Below the pieces are notes generated by a model. It had not been told where the DNA came from. It searched no databases and saw only the letters and a program-made list of their open reading frames with translations. Below, in pieces: positions 44,745 to 53,515 of a stretch of 64,000 bases of DNA; position 1 is the first letter of the stretch; the number at the start of each line of letters is the position of its first letter. Origin of the DNA: Pseudorhodoplanes sp. (lineage in GTDB: Bacteria > Pseudomonadota > Alphaproteobacteria > Rhizobiales > Xanthobacteraceae); NCBI GenBank assembly GCA_019187085.1, contig JABARS010000005.1:1-64000 (forward strand), given 5' to 3'. The translations under genes were made by a program, and so were the position numbers.

Positions 44745-46349
44745 TCAGTAACCAAGCGCGCAACCATCCTTGCGCCCGTCGGATGCCCCGATCAGGACGC
44801 CGCGCTCCCAGTCGATCCGGACGGCCTGCGCGGCGCCGAGCGGCAATGCGCGCAGAGTGACGTCGTGGCCGCGGTCGCGCAGACCCGCGATCGCGTCGGC
44901 GGAAACGCCGCGCTCGACCACCGTCGTCTCGCCCTCGAAAAATACCCGCGGCATGTCGATGGCGGCCTGCAGATCAAGTCCGTGATCGACGAGATTGGAG
45001 ATGAAATGGGCGTGGCCCATGGCCTGATACGAGCCGCCCATGACGCCGAACGCCATTTCGCACCGGCCGTCGCGCAGGGCGAGCGCGGGAATGATCGTAT
45101 GCATCGGACGCTTGCGCGGACCGGCGCAATTGGGATGGCCCGGATCGAGCGCGAAGCTCATGCCCCGGTTGTGCAGCATGATCCCGGTCTTCTCCGTGGC
45201 GATTGCGGCGCCGAACGGCACGAACAGGGAATTGATGAGGGCGACGGCCTGCCGGTCGCGGTCGACCACCGTCACAAGCGTCGTGTCGCCGCGCGGTCCC
45301 GGCGCCGGCGGAACCGCGACGCGGCGGAACGGATCGAGGCGGTCGGCAAGCTCTGCGGCGAAGGCGCGGTCGAGCAACGCCGGAACGGAAGCGCGCATGG
45401 CGGAAGGTTCGGCGAGGTGCGTATTGCGCACCGCATACGCCATCCGGCCGGCTTCGAGCAGGATGTGCAGCCGTTCGGCGCCGGCCGGATCGAGCGACGA
45501 CATGTCGAATTGCTGCAGGATATTGAGCAGCAGGAGCGCCGCAAGTCCCTGGCCGTTCGGCGGCAACTCGACGATGTCGAGGCCGCGATAGTTCGTCGAG
45601 ATCGGATCGACGGCTTCGCCATGATGGGCGGCCAGATCATCCTCTGTGAGCAGACCGCCGCGTGTACGCACCGTGCCGACAAGATCGGCGGCCACCTCGC
45701 CGCTGTAGAATGCGTCCCGGCCCTCGCGCGCGATGCGCGAAAGCGTTGCCGCCAGCGCCGGCAGGCGCACCACGTCGCCTTCGCTCGGCGCCGGTCCCGA
45801 GGGAAGGAAATGGCGCGCTGCGGCGGGATCGCGGCGCAGACGGTCGGCGGCCAGACGCCAGTCATGCGCGATGCGCGGGGCCACCGCGTAGCCGTCTTGC
45901 GCGGCGCGGACCGCGGGCGCCAGCGCCCTTTCGAGGCCGAGCCGCCCGTGCGCGCGCAGCAGCGCGTCCCAGGCATCGATCGCGCCCGGCACCGTCACCG
46001 CATGGATGGAATCTTCGGGGATCGCTCCGGCCAGGCCTTCGGCCTGCATCCGCTCGAGGCTCATGGCGGCGCCGGAACGGCCGGACCCGTTATAGCCCCA
46101 GACCGGACGGCCGGGCTGCGCGACGAGGCAGAAGCAGTCGCCGCCGATGCCCGTCATGTGCGGCTCGATCACGCTGAGAAGCGCGACCGCGGCGACCGCC
46201 GCATCCGCCGCGCTGCCGCCGGCGCGCAGCGTTTCGACCGCCGCCAGCGAAGCGAGCGGGTGCGATGTCGCCACCATACCGTCGCAGGCATAGACAGCCG
46301 AACGGCCGGGCCGGTGAAAGTCGCGTGTCATCGGATTGGCTTCGGACAA
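44745..46349 (-). CDS. Gamma-glutamyltransferase family enzyme
   Basis: A 534-residue Ntn hydrolase of the gamma-glutamyltranspeptidase family. The autoprocessing and nucleophile Thr lies in GDTTLVTVVD (about residue 351). MTGIGGDCFCLV near the N-terminus and VMGGSYQAMGH in the small subunit are family marks. Members cleave glutathione or other gamma-glutamyl compounds. There is no obvious signal peptide (MSEANPMTRDFHRPGRS), so it may be cytoplasmic, unlike classical Ggt. Confidence 0.9.
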   Translation of the reverse strand: MSEANPMTRDFHRPGRSAVYACDGMVATSHPLASLAAVETLRAGGSAADAAVAAVALLSVIEPHMTGIGGDCFCLVAQPGRPVWGYNGSGRSGAAMSLERMQAEGLAGAIPEDSIHAVTVPGAIDAWDALLRAHGRLGLERALAPAVRAAQDGYAVAPRIAHDWRLAADRLRRDPAAARHFLPSGPAPSEGDVVRLPALAATLSRIAREGRDAFYSGEVAADLVGTVRTRGGLLTEDDLAAHHGEAVDPISTNYRGLDIVELPPNGQGLAALLLLNILQQFDMSSLDPAGAERLHILLEAGRMAYAVRNTHLAEPSAMRASVPALLDRAFAAELADRLDPFRRVAVPPAPGPRGDTTLVTVVDRDRQAVALINSLFVPFGAAIATEKTGIMLHNRGMSFALDPGHPNCAGPRKRPMHTIIPALALRDGRCEMAFGVMGGSYQAMGHAHFISNLVDHGLDLQAAIDMPRVFFEGETTVVERGVSADAIAGLRDRGHDVTLRALPLGAAQAVRIDWERGVLIGASDGRKDGCALGY

Positions 46350-46380
46350 TGCCCCGGTGTGTCGCGCGAACGCGACAGGG

Positions 46381-46797
46381 TCAATTGTTGCTCAGGCGGT
46401 CGATACCGTCGAGGCCGATGTCGCGCTGGGCGGTGCGGATGGACACCGAGAAGCCTCCGACCACGTCGACGAACGCAATGACGACGAGCAGCAGGAACGT
46501 CGAGGTCGCCGCGCGCTGGAGGATCATGAACTCGCCGACCATGGCGATGAACACAACAAACGACAGGATATGGTCCACGATCGACTTGGTGCCGATCCGG
46601 GTCGCCTTGAGGATTTCGAGGAACAACAGGAAGATCGAGAAGATGATCAGCAGGTCGCCGGTCGAGACGTCGAGCGTGGCGCGCGACAGCATCGGAATCT
46701 GGAATACGGTGTCGCTGAATCCGAGCCCGAACAGGTAGGCGATGATGTTGTAGATCGCGAGGGGGATGAGCAGGAGCGGAAAACCGATCAGATACAT
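46381..46797 (-). CDS. Conserved inner-membrane protein, 138 residues
   Basis: A hydrophobic protein with three to four predicted transmembrane segments (about residues 2-25, 48-65, 78-92 and 97-115). GTKSIVDHILSFVVFIAM and VDVVGGFSVSIRTAQ are the conserved-looking parts. Function unknown. It is 40 bases downstream of rpmF on the same strand. Confidence 0.75.
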   Translation of the reverse strand: MYLIGFPLLLIPLAIYNIIAYLFGLGFSDTVFQIPMLSRATLDVSTGDLLIIFSIFLLFLEILKATRIGTKSIVDHILSFVVFIAMVGEFMILQRAATSTFLLLVVIAFVDVVGGFSVSIRTAQRDIGLDGIDRLSNN

Positions 46798-46837
46798 GGA
46801 TGTGGTCCTTCCACTCCGGCTCCGGTTTGCGAAGCCG

Positions 46838-47023
46838 TCAGCTTTCCGCCTGGGCCTTCAGAACCTGACGGCCCTTATACATGCCGGTCTTCAGGTCGAC
46901 ATGGTGCGGCCGGCGCAGCTCTCCCGAATCCTTGTCCTCGACATAGGTCGGCTGCTTGAGCGCATCGGCGGACCGGCGCATGCCGCGGCGCGACGGCGAG
47001 GTCTTTCGTTTAGGGACAGCCAT
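46838..47023 (-). CDS. rpmF: 50S ribosomal protein L32
   Basis: A 61-residue large-subunit protein starting [20 protein letters not shown], the standard L32 N-terminus; no zinc-binding Cys pairs are present, as in the C-minus form. It lies downstream of mtgA on the same strand. Confidence 0.97.
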   Translation of the reverse strand: MAVPKRKTSPSRRGMRRSADALKQPTYVEDKDSGELRRPHHVDLKTGMYKGRQVLKAQAES

Positions 47024-47114
47024 AATACTGAGCTCCTTGAGGAAATTATCGGTCCGCGGACGGATCCGTGCGATCGGGGATTGCCGGGCTTATAGAGCAA
47101 GGCTCCGTCCAAGG

Positions 47115-47933
47115 CTAGGGGCCGCGTGTTCGGGGCAGGCACGCCGCCAGCGGTCCGAGGGTCGCCGCCCGGCGCTCGTAAATGCCGGCCAGCCGCCGCA
47201 CGCCGGGGCCCGGGCTGCGCGCATTGCGCAGGCGCGGATTGGGCAGCACCGCCGCCAGGACCGCGGCCTCGCCCGCCCCGACCCGGCTCGCCGGGCGGCC
47301 GAAGGCCCGGCGGGCGCCGGCATCCACGCCGAACTCGCCGGCCGGCCCCCATTCCGCGACATTGAGATAAAGCTCCATGACGCGCGGCTTCGAGAGCACG
47401 AGATCGGCCCACAGGCTGAGCGGAAATTCCAGCGCCTTGCGCAGGTAGCTGCGCCCCTGCCACAGGAAGAGGTTCTTCACCGTCTGCTGGGTGAGGGTGG
47501 AGCCGCCGCGCAGGTCCTCGACGTCCTCGGCTTCCTCGATCGCCTGCCAGAGTCCGGCCCAGTCGACACCGCCATGCTCGCAGAAACGCTGATCCTCGGC
47601 CGCGATCACGGCCAGAGGAATCGCCGAGGCGACCTCTTCGAGCGCGACCACCGTGCGCACCACCCGCTGGCCGGTGAGATAGCGCCACAGCATCGGCGTC
47701 GAGGGCGGGGTCACGAACGCATAGAGCGGCACCAGCAGATACGGCAGCAGCAGCGCGACAATGAGCGCATAGAGCCCCGCGCGCAGAACGGCGCGCAGAC
47801 GCAGCGGGCGACGGAAGGGGATGGACGACACAGGCACGCCGGCAGGGCCCGGCTCGACCGGCGGGGCGGTCGGCCCGGACGGCGCGAAGAGCTTGTCGTC
47901 CTGCGGCGGCGGGGCGGCGGGCGCATCAGACAT
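47115..47933 (-). CDS. mtgA: Monofunctional biosynthetic peptidoglycan transglycosylase
   Basis: A 272-residue membrane-anchored glycosyltransferase polymerising lipid II. A Pro-rich cytoplasmic leader precedes one transmembrane segment (about residues 48-70). The GT51 domain holds the catalytic Glu in AAEDQRFCEHGG and the second motif GGSTLTQQTVKNLF. ATG at 47963 is an alternative start. It is divergent from the polyprenyl synthase gene. Confidence 0.93.
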   Translation of the reverse strand: MSDAPAAPPPQDDKLFAPSGPTAPPVEPGPAGVPVSSIPFRRPLRLRAVLRAGLYALIVALLLPYLLVPLYAFVTPPSTPMLWRYLTGQRVVRTVVALEEVASAIPLAVIAAEDQRFCEHGGVDWAGLWQAIEEAEDVEDLRGGSTLTQQTVKNLFLWQGRSYLRKALEFPLSLWADLVLSKPRVMELYLNVAEWGPAGEFGVDAGARRAFGRPASRVGAGEAAVLAAVLPNPRLRNARSPGPGVRRLAGIYERRAATLGPLAACLPRTRGP

Positions 47934-48057
47934 GGCCGGACTATCGCCGGAAAACGTCGCCATGTTGAGGCCAAATCCGCTAAAAGCGGCGCGGACCCCG
48001 TCCTGCGACGGCCTGTCGCCGGGCGCACTCTCCGATGCCCTTGCGGTGCCCTGTCCG

Positions 48058-48990
48058 ATGACCGAGCGTCCCGATCCCGCCCTCTTCCCCGCGCGCCTGG
48101 GCGCCGCCGCCGCGGCGACCGAAGAGCTTCTGGCAACGCTGCTCGCCGATCGGCCCGAGCCCGGCGAGATCGCGCGCCCGCGCCGGCTGATCGAGGCCAT
48201 GCGCCACGCCGCGCTCGCAGGCGGCAAAAGGCTGCGTCCGTTTCTCGTGATCGAGAGCGCCGCGCTGTTTTCGGTGCCGCCGCAGCAGGCCGCCATGGCC
48301 GGCGCCGCGCTCGAATGCGTGCACTGCTACTCGCTCGTGCATGACGACCTGCCGGCGATGGACAACGACGCGATGCGGCGCGGCCGGCCGACGACCCACA
48401 TTGCCTTCGACGAGGCAACCGCCATTCTCGCCGGCGACAGCCTGCTCACGCTCGCCTTCGACATTCTCAGCCGGCCGCAGGTGCATCCCGATCCGGCCGT
48501 GCGGGTCGCGCTGATCGGCGCGCTCGCACGCGCGTCCGGCCTTGGCGGCATGGCCGGCGGACAGATGCTCGATCTCGCCGCCGAAGGCCGCTTCGGCAAA
48601 AGCGTCCCCGACGAACGCCGCGTCGTCGAATTACAGCGCATGAAGACCGGCGCCCTGCTGCGCTTCGCGTGCATCGCGGGCGCCATTCTCGGCAACGCGT
48701 CGGCGCACGAGCACAAGGCGCTCGCCGATTACGGCGAGGCGCTCGGCGCCGCTTTCCAGATCGCCGACGACCTGCTCGATATCGAAGGCGACGCCGCCGC
48801 GCTCGGCAAGGCCACCGGCAAGGATGCCGCGGCCGGCAAGGCGACGCTCGTGGGCCTGCTCGGCGTCGCGCCGGCGCGGGCGCGGCTTGCGGACCTCGTC
48901 GACCGCGCGCAGGCCGCTTTGTCGGTTTTCGGGACACGCGCAGCCTGCCTGCAGCAGGCCGCCCGCTACGTCGCCGAGCGGGAGCGTTAA
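48058..48990 (+). CDS. ispA: Polyprenyl synthetase (farnesyl diphosphate synthase type)
   Basis: A 310-residue isoprenyl diphosphate synthase condensing isopentenyl diphosphate with allylic diphosphates. The first aspartate-rich motif is in HDDLPAMDND and the second in FQIADDLLD; GGKRLRP near residue 60 binds the diphosphate. The two residues between the aspartates of the first motif plus length suggest the short-chain (FPP) class. The start MTERPDP was chosen; an earlier frame from 47821 overlaps mtgA. Confidence 0.92.
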   Translation: MTERPDPALFPARLGAAAAATEELLATLLADRPEPGEIARPRRLIEAMRHAALAGGKRLRPFLVIESAALFSVPPQQAAMAGAALECVHCYSLVHDDLPAMDNDAMRRGRPTTHIAFDEATAILAGDSLLTLAFDILSRPQVHPDPAVRVALIGALARASGLGGMAGGQMLDLAAEGRFGKSVPDERRVVELQRMKTGALLRFACIAGAILGNASAHEHKALADYGEALGAAFQIADDLLDIEGDAAALGKATGKDAAAGKATLVGLLGVAPARARLADLVDRAQAALSVFGTRAACLQQAARYVAERER

Positions 48991-49109
48991 CGCCCGGCAG
49001 GGCGCGGGACAGCCATCCTTTTGCCTTAACCCTGATGCGCAAGCTGTCCAAAAGGTAACGTGACGGACGCCCCGGCACCCACTAAATCACACCGTGAAGG
49101 AACCGGGCT

Positions 49110-50762
49110 GTGCCAATACGCCGCCTCTTGATCATCGCTGCAGCCGCCATCGCAGCCATCGCCGCCATCTTCTATTTCTATTCGAACGGCGCGCCGGCCG
49201 AGGATTCGTACCGGCTTGCGAAGGCGGACCGCGGCGAAATCCTCGCGACCGTCAGCGCCACCGGCACCATCAATCCGATCACCACCGTCATCGTGGGCTC
49301 GCAATTGTCCGGGCAGGTGGTCGAAATCCTTGCCGACTTCAATTCCACCGTGAAGGCCGGACAGGTAGTCGCGCGGCTCAATTCCGACCAGATCCGCGCC
49401 CGCCTCGATGCCGCCCGCGCCGATCTTGCGCAGATGCGCGCCAACCGGCAGGTGCAGGAAGGCATGATCGCCAAGGTGCGCGCCGACACCGAGAAGGCGC
49501 GCGCCGCGATCGCCGACGCCGAAGCGCAGGTCGCGCGCAACGAGGCGCTGCTGGCGGATTCCGAACGCATCTTCCAGCGCCAGAGCGAATTGCGCTCGCG
49601 CGGCTTCGCCGCCCAGCAGACCTACGACACGGCGCGCACGACCCGCGACGCACAGGAAGCAGCGCTCAATTCCGCGCGCGCGCAGGTGCTCTCCGCCAAG
49701 GCCTCGCTCGCCGGCCTCGCCGCCGACCTGCAGGTGGCCGAAGCCAACCTCGAAGCGGTGAAGGCGCAGATCGCGCAGCGCGAGGCCGCCGTCCGCCAGA
49801 TCGAGGTCGACCTGCGCAACACCGAGATCAAGTCGCCGGTCTCCGGCGTCGTCGTGCAGCGTAACGTCGAACTGGGGCAGACGGTCGCCGCGTCCCTGCA
49901 GGCGCCCGAGCTGTTCCGCATCGCCGACGACCTGCGCCACATGGAGATCGCCGCAAATATCGACGAGACCGATGTCGGCCGCATCCAAGCCGGCCAGCGG
50001 ACGACCTTCACCGTCAACGCCTTTCCCGGCCGCGCGTTCGAGGGCAGCGTCAAGCAGGTGCGGCTCGGCTCGCAGACAGTGCAGAATGTCGTGATCTACA
50101 CCGCCATCATCTCGATCGAGAATCCGCGACTCGAATTGCTGCCCGGCATGACGGCAAGCCTGCGCGTGGAGACCGACCGGCGCGAGAACGTGATCCGCGT
50201 GCCCAATGCCGCCCTGCGCTGGCGCCCGCCGGCGACCAATCTCGCGCTCGGCACCGCGCCCGCCGAAACTGCCGCCGCCCCGCGCGGCGGCAATGCGGCG
50301 GCCGCCCGCCTGACGGAATTCGTGGAGGCGATCAAGACCGAGCTCAAGCTCGACGCCGCCCAGAGCAGGGAGCTGGAGGCCGCCCTCTCCGACTTGCGTA
50401 AGAGTTTTGCGGCGAGCGCCGCCGAAGGCGCTTCGCAGACCGACCGCCGCGAGCGCGCCCGCGCCCTGCGCCGTGAATTCGAGGAACGCATCGCCGGCGT
50501 GCTCGACGAAAAGCAGCGTCCGCTGTTCGAGGATATCCGCAAGCGCTTTGCGGCCGGCGCCGCACAGGGCCAGGCCGCACAGATCGCGCGCCTGTTCGTT
50601 CCCGGACGCGGCGGCACCGCGCAGGGCCTCACCGTGCGCGTGGGCGCGACCGACGGCGTGATGACCGAAATCCTCTCCGGCCTCGAGGCCGGCCGCGACG
50701 TGATCGTCGGCGGCGGACAGCGCGCCGGCGGCACGACGCGCGGCCCGCGCTTCGGCTTCTGA
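49110..50762 (+). CDS. MacA/HlyD-type periplasmic adaptor with extra helical insert
   Basis: A 550-residue membrane-fusion protein for an ABC exporter. A membrane anchor (RLLIIAAAAIAAIAAIF), biotinyl-lipoyl and coiled-coil hairpin (about residues 55-240, repeated Ala/Gln/Glu helices) and beta-barrel domain (RPNAALRWR-like region near 365) are typical. Between about residues 375 and 500 an extra helical block (LTEFVEAIKTELKLDAAQSR, DEKQRPLFEDIRKRF) interrupts the membrane-proximal domain, which resumes at GLTVRVGATDGVMTEI. The start is GTG with AAGGA upstream. First of a three-gene operon. Confidence 0.88.
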   Translation: MPIRRLLIIAAAAIAAIAAIFYFYSNGAPAEDSYRLAKADRGEILATVSATGTINPITTVIVGSQLSGQVVEILADFNSTVKAGQVVARLNSDQIRARLDAARADLAQMRANRQVQEGMIAKVRADTEKARAAIADAEAQVARNEALLADSERIFQRQSELRSRGFAAQQTYDTARTTRDAQEAALNSARAQVLSAKASLAGLAADLQVAEANLEAVKAQIAQREAAVRQIEVDLRNTEIKSPVSGVVVQRNVELGQTVAASLQAPELFRIADDLRHMEIAANIDETDVGRIQAGQRTTFTVNAFPGRAFEGSVKQVRLGSQTVQNVVIYTAIISIENPRLELLPGMTASLRVETDRRENVIRVPNAALRWRPPATNLALGTAPAETAAAPRGGNAAAARLTEFVEAIKTELKLDAAQSRELEAALSDLRKSFAASAAEGASQTDRRERARALRREFEERIAGVLDEKQRPLFEDIRKRFAAGAAQGQAAQIARLFVPGRGGTAQGLTVRVGATDGVMTEILSGLEAGRDVIVGGGQRAGGTTRGPRFGF

Positions 50763-50786
50763 GCGCGCGCGTCGAGCGAGGCGACC

Positions 50787-51542
50787 ATGGCGCTGATCGA
50801 AACCGAGCATCTCACCCGCCACTATTCGCTCGGTTCGGAAACCGTGAAGGCGCTGGCCGACGTCTCGCTCTCGATCGGCGACGGCGAATTCGTTGCCGTC
50901 ATGGGCCCCTCGGGCTCGGGCAAATCGACTTTCATGAACGTGATCGGCTGTCTCGACCGCCCGACCTCGGGGACCTACCGGCTCCAAGGCGAGCTGGTAT
51001 CGGCGCTCGACAGCGATGCGCTCGCCGCGATTCGCAGCCACAAGATGGGTTTCGTCTTCCAGCAGTTTCACCTGCTCGACCGACTCGATGCGCTCAACAA
51101 TGTCGAGTTGCCGCTGATCTATGCCGACATTGACCGCGCCCGCCGCGACGAACTGGCGGCGACGGCGCTGCGCCGCGTCGGTCTTGGCGAACGGATGCAC
51201 CACCGACCCACGCAGTTATCCGGCGGACAGCAGCAGCGCGTGGCGATTGCACGCGCGATCGTCAACAGACCGAAAGTGCTGCTCGCCGACGAGCCGACCG
51301 GCGCGCTCGACAGCCGGACATCGATCGAGATCATGGCGCTGTTCCAGCAGCTCAACCGCGAAGGCACCACGGTTCTCATCGTCACCCACGAAGCCAATAT
51401 CGCCCATTATGCAGGACGCGTGATCCGCTTCCTCGACGGCCGGGTGCAAAGCGATACGCAGCAGGCCCCGGCCGACGCGGCGGCCGACCTTGCGGCCCTG
51501 CGCGCGGCGCACGCCCGCGACCATGCCGGAGCGCAACCGTGA
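50787..51542 (+). CDS. ABC transporter ATP-binding protein (MacB/LolD type)
   Basis: A 251-residue nucleotide-binding subunit. Walker A GPSGSGKST, signature LSGGQQQRVAIARA and Walker B LLADEPTGALD are intact; DGRVQSDTQQAP is the C-terminal tail. It follows the adaptor by 24 bases and overlaps the permease GTG by 4 bases. The operon should export a small molecule, peptide or lipid. Confidence 0.95.
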   Translation: MALIETEHLTRHYSLGSETVKALADVSLSIGDGEFVAVMGPSGSGKSTFMNVIGCLDRPTSGTYRLQGELVSALDSDALAAIRSHKMGFVFQQFHLLDRLDALNNVELPLIYADIDRARRDELAATALRRVGLGERMHHRPTQLSGGQQQRVAIARAIVNRPKVLLADEPTGALDSRTSIEIMALFQQLNREGTTVLIVTHEANIAHYAGRVIRFLDGRVQSDTQQAPADAAADLAALRAAHARDHAGAQP

Positions 51543-52771
51543 AACTGAGCGACGCCGCCATTTCCGCCACCGACGCCCTGCGCCTCAACAAGCTGCGCAG
51601 CGCGCTCACCATGCTCGGCATTATCATCGGGGTCGCGGCGGTGATCGCCATGGTCGCTGTCGGCGGCGGCGCGCGCGAGCAGGTGGTGGCCCAGATCAGA
51701 AGCCTCGGCGCGAACCTGCTCGTCGTCATGCCGGGCAATGTCACGCAGGGCGGCGTGCGGCTGGGCAGCGGCGCCGCCTCCACCTTGACCGATGACGATT
51801 CCGTCGCGATCGCCGCCGAGGTGTCGGGCGTGCAGGTGACGTCACCCTATATGCGCGGAACCGCGCAACTGATCGCGAGCGGCGTCAACTGGTCGACGCT
51901 CATCTTCGGCATCGATGCCGGCTGGTTCGAGGCGCGCGAATGGGAGGTCGAGCACGGCCGCGAGTTCACGCCGGAAGAGATCGCGCGCGGCGCGCAAGTG
52001 GCGCTGCTCGGCCAGACCGTGGCGCGCAACCTTTATGGCGGGCTCGACCCGGTCGATCAGGAATTGCGCATCCGCAACGTGCCGTTCCGCGTGATCGGCG
52101 TCATGGGGCGCAAGGGACAATCGACCTGGGGACAGGACCAGGACGACGTCGTGTTCGTGCCGCTCAACACCGCGCGCCAGCGCGTGCTCGGCCGCAATCT
52201 CGCCAACGCCCGCGCGGTGGGCGCGATCTATGTCAAGGTGCGCGAGGGCGAAAGCCTGACGCAGACCGAGGACGAGGTGAAGGCGCTGCTGCGCCAGCGC
52301 CACCGTATCCAGCCAGGCCAGGACGACGATTTCTCGATCCGCAATCTTGCCGACATTGCGGCGACCCGCGAGGCAAGTGCGAGCACGCTGGCCGTGCTGC
52401 TGGCCGCGGTGGCCGGCGTGTCGCTCGCGGTCGGCGGCATCGGCATCATGAACATCATGCTGGTCTCGGTGACCGAGCGCACGCGCGAGATCGGGCTGCG
52501 GCTCGCGGTCGGCGCGCGGCCCAAAGATATTCTGCGGCAATTCCTGTTCGAGGCGGCGGGACTGGCGGGGATCGGCGGGGCGGTCGGCGTCGTCATCGGG
52601 GTCGCGGTCGCCTACATCATCTCCACCTTCGCCGGCTGGCCGCTGCTGATCCAGCCGGAAGCGGTGCTGCTGGCGGTGGCGTTCTCCGGCCTCGTCGGCG
52701 TGTTCTTCGGCTGGTATCCGGCGCTGCGCGCCTCGCGTCTCGATCCGATCGAAGCGTTGCGGCACGCCTGA
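51539..52771 (+). CDS. MacB-type ABC transporter permease
   Basis: A 410-residue permease with N-terminal ALRLNKLRSALTMLGIIIGV, a large periplasmic MacB domain (about residues 45-270), and three C-terminal transmembrane segments (MNIMLVSVTERTREIGLRLA precedes the last two). FtsX-like topology. GTG start overlaps the ATPase stop. The ATPase domain is a separate gene rather than fused as in classical MacB. Confidence 0.93.
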   Translation: MKLSDAAISATDALRLNKLRSALTMLGIIIGVAAVIAMVAVGGGAREQVVAQIRSLGANLLVVMPGNVTQGGVRLGSGAASTLTDDDSVAIAAEVSGVQVTSPYMRGTAQLIASGVNWSTLIFGIDAGWFEAREWEVEHGREFTPEEIARGAQVALLGQTVARNLYGGLDPVDQELRIRNVPFRVIGVMGRKGQSTWGQDQDDVVFVPLNTARQRVLGRNLANARAVGAIYVKVREGESLTQTEDEVKALLRQRHRIQPGQDDDFSIRNLADIAATREASASTLAVLLAAVAGVSLAVGGIGIMNIMLVSVTERTREIGLRLAVGARPKDILRQFLFEAAGLAGIGGAVGVVIGVAVAYIISTFAGWPLLIQPEAVLLAVAFSGLVGVFFGWYPALRASRLDPIEALRHA

Positions 52772-52865
52772 TCCCCGCAGCAATGAATTAGCCAAAGCTG
52801 CGCCGGCCCTATTGTTTGGCGGGCGCGGGCGCGCCTTCAGTTCCAGATCCGCTGCCCTTTTCGTG

Positions 52866-52893
52866 TTGCACATCGCATACATGCGATGTGCAA
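52866..52893. repeat. Perfect 28-bp palindrome, copy 1
   Basis: Arms TTGCACATCGCAT and ATGCGATGTGCAA flank the dinucleotide AC. It shares its outer 10 bases with the palindrome at 52902-52929 but not the centre. Confidence 0.9.
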
Positions 52894-52901
52894 AAGCGAT
52901 G

Positions 52902-52929
52902 TTGCACATCGGGCAAGCCCGATGTGCAA
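52902..52929. repeat. Perfect 28-bp palindrome, copy 2
   Basis: Arms TTGCACATCGGGC and GCCCGATGTGCAA flank AA. It is 8 bases from copy 1; the facing arms GATGTGCAA and TTGCACATC can also pair across the gap. Confidence 0.9.
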
Positions 52930-53264
52930 GGGCGCGCGGAACGCCGGGCTCTCAGCCTGCCCGCGGCCCCGTGTGCGAAAGCGAAGAAGCACACGAGCAT
53001 GGTCACCACGGAAAGCCGAAATCTCCGGCGTTCCGCGCGCGGTGTTTGAAGGCTTGCTCTGCGACAACCCCGGAGGACAGACGCCCTGGCGAGGGCGGCC
53101 AACTTGGTATCCTCCGCTGGTGACCCACGGCCGGTGGGCCGGATCATCGCAGCTTGGGCCTCCGCGGCGCGGGCGTACGTCCTGCGCCCTGCCGCGGCCA
53201 CCGCCTCCTGCTCCGCGTCTCATGACGCTGATCAGACGCCCTTGCGGGGAACAGGATGACAAGG

Positions 53265-53272
53265 AAAATAAT
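53265..53272. repeat. Target-site duplication, left copy
   Basis: AAAATAAT directly abuts the left inverted repeat of the IS; the same 8 bases recur at 55289-55296. Confidence 0.85.
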
Positions 53273-53314
53273 CCAAATTACGTAGTTGACGCCACAAAGT
53301 ACGGGATATAGACC

Positions 53315-53515
53315 ATGACCGCCGAGGCGGCCAAAAGCGCCAAGGCTGGCGCGCCCGAAGTTGAAATTGAAATAACGCCTGAAATGATCGAGGCGGGGGC
53401 ATCAATGCTGATGGATCAGTGCGACATGCTGTGGGCGACCGCTAGGCATATTGCTCGCGATCTTTTTCTGGAAATGAGTCGAAGTGCAATATCAGGTCGT
53501 TCCGGTAAGCGATGA
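53315..53515 (+). CDS. Small IS passenger ORF, 66 residues
   Basis: Starts MTAEAAKSAKAGAPEVEIEI and contains ITPEMIEAGASMLMDQCDML, an acidic segment reminiscent of short hypothetical proteins common in Bradyrhizobium. The 3' end overlaps the opposite-strand passenger gene by ~75 bases, and its tail (RSAISGRSGKR) may be read-through of that gene's end. It could be a truncated gene. Function unknown. Confidence 0.4.
   Translation: MTAEAAKSAKAGAPEVEIEITPEMIEAGASMLMDQCDMLWATARHIARDLFLEMSRSAISGRSGKR

Larger units (their letters stand above)
52772..53264. repeat. Intergenic repeat-rich region left of the IS element
   Basis: About 490 bases without a convincing gene. It holds two adjacent perfect palindromes (52866-52893 and 52902-52929) followed by ~330 bases (52930-53264) that resemble a long dispersed intergenic repeat I remember from Bradyrhizobium-type genomes; this is recall, not a search. 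Several ORFs run through it but none has protein-like conservation. Confidence 0.5.

Noticed and set aside
49026..51203. 725-codon open frame antisense to the export operon
   Set aside because: Shadow of the adaptor and ATPase genes, which carry clear motifs.
52772..53264. Several overlapping ORFs in the gap after the permease gene
   Set aside because: They run through palindromes and repeat DNA, differ between frames, and none has a ribosome-binding site or conserved domain.
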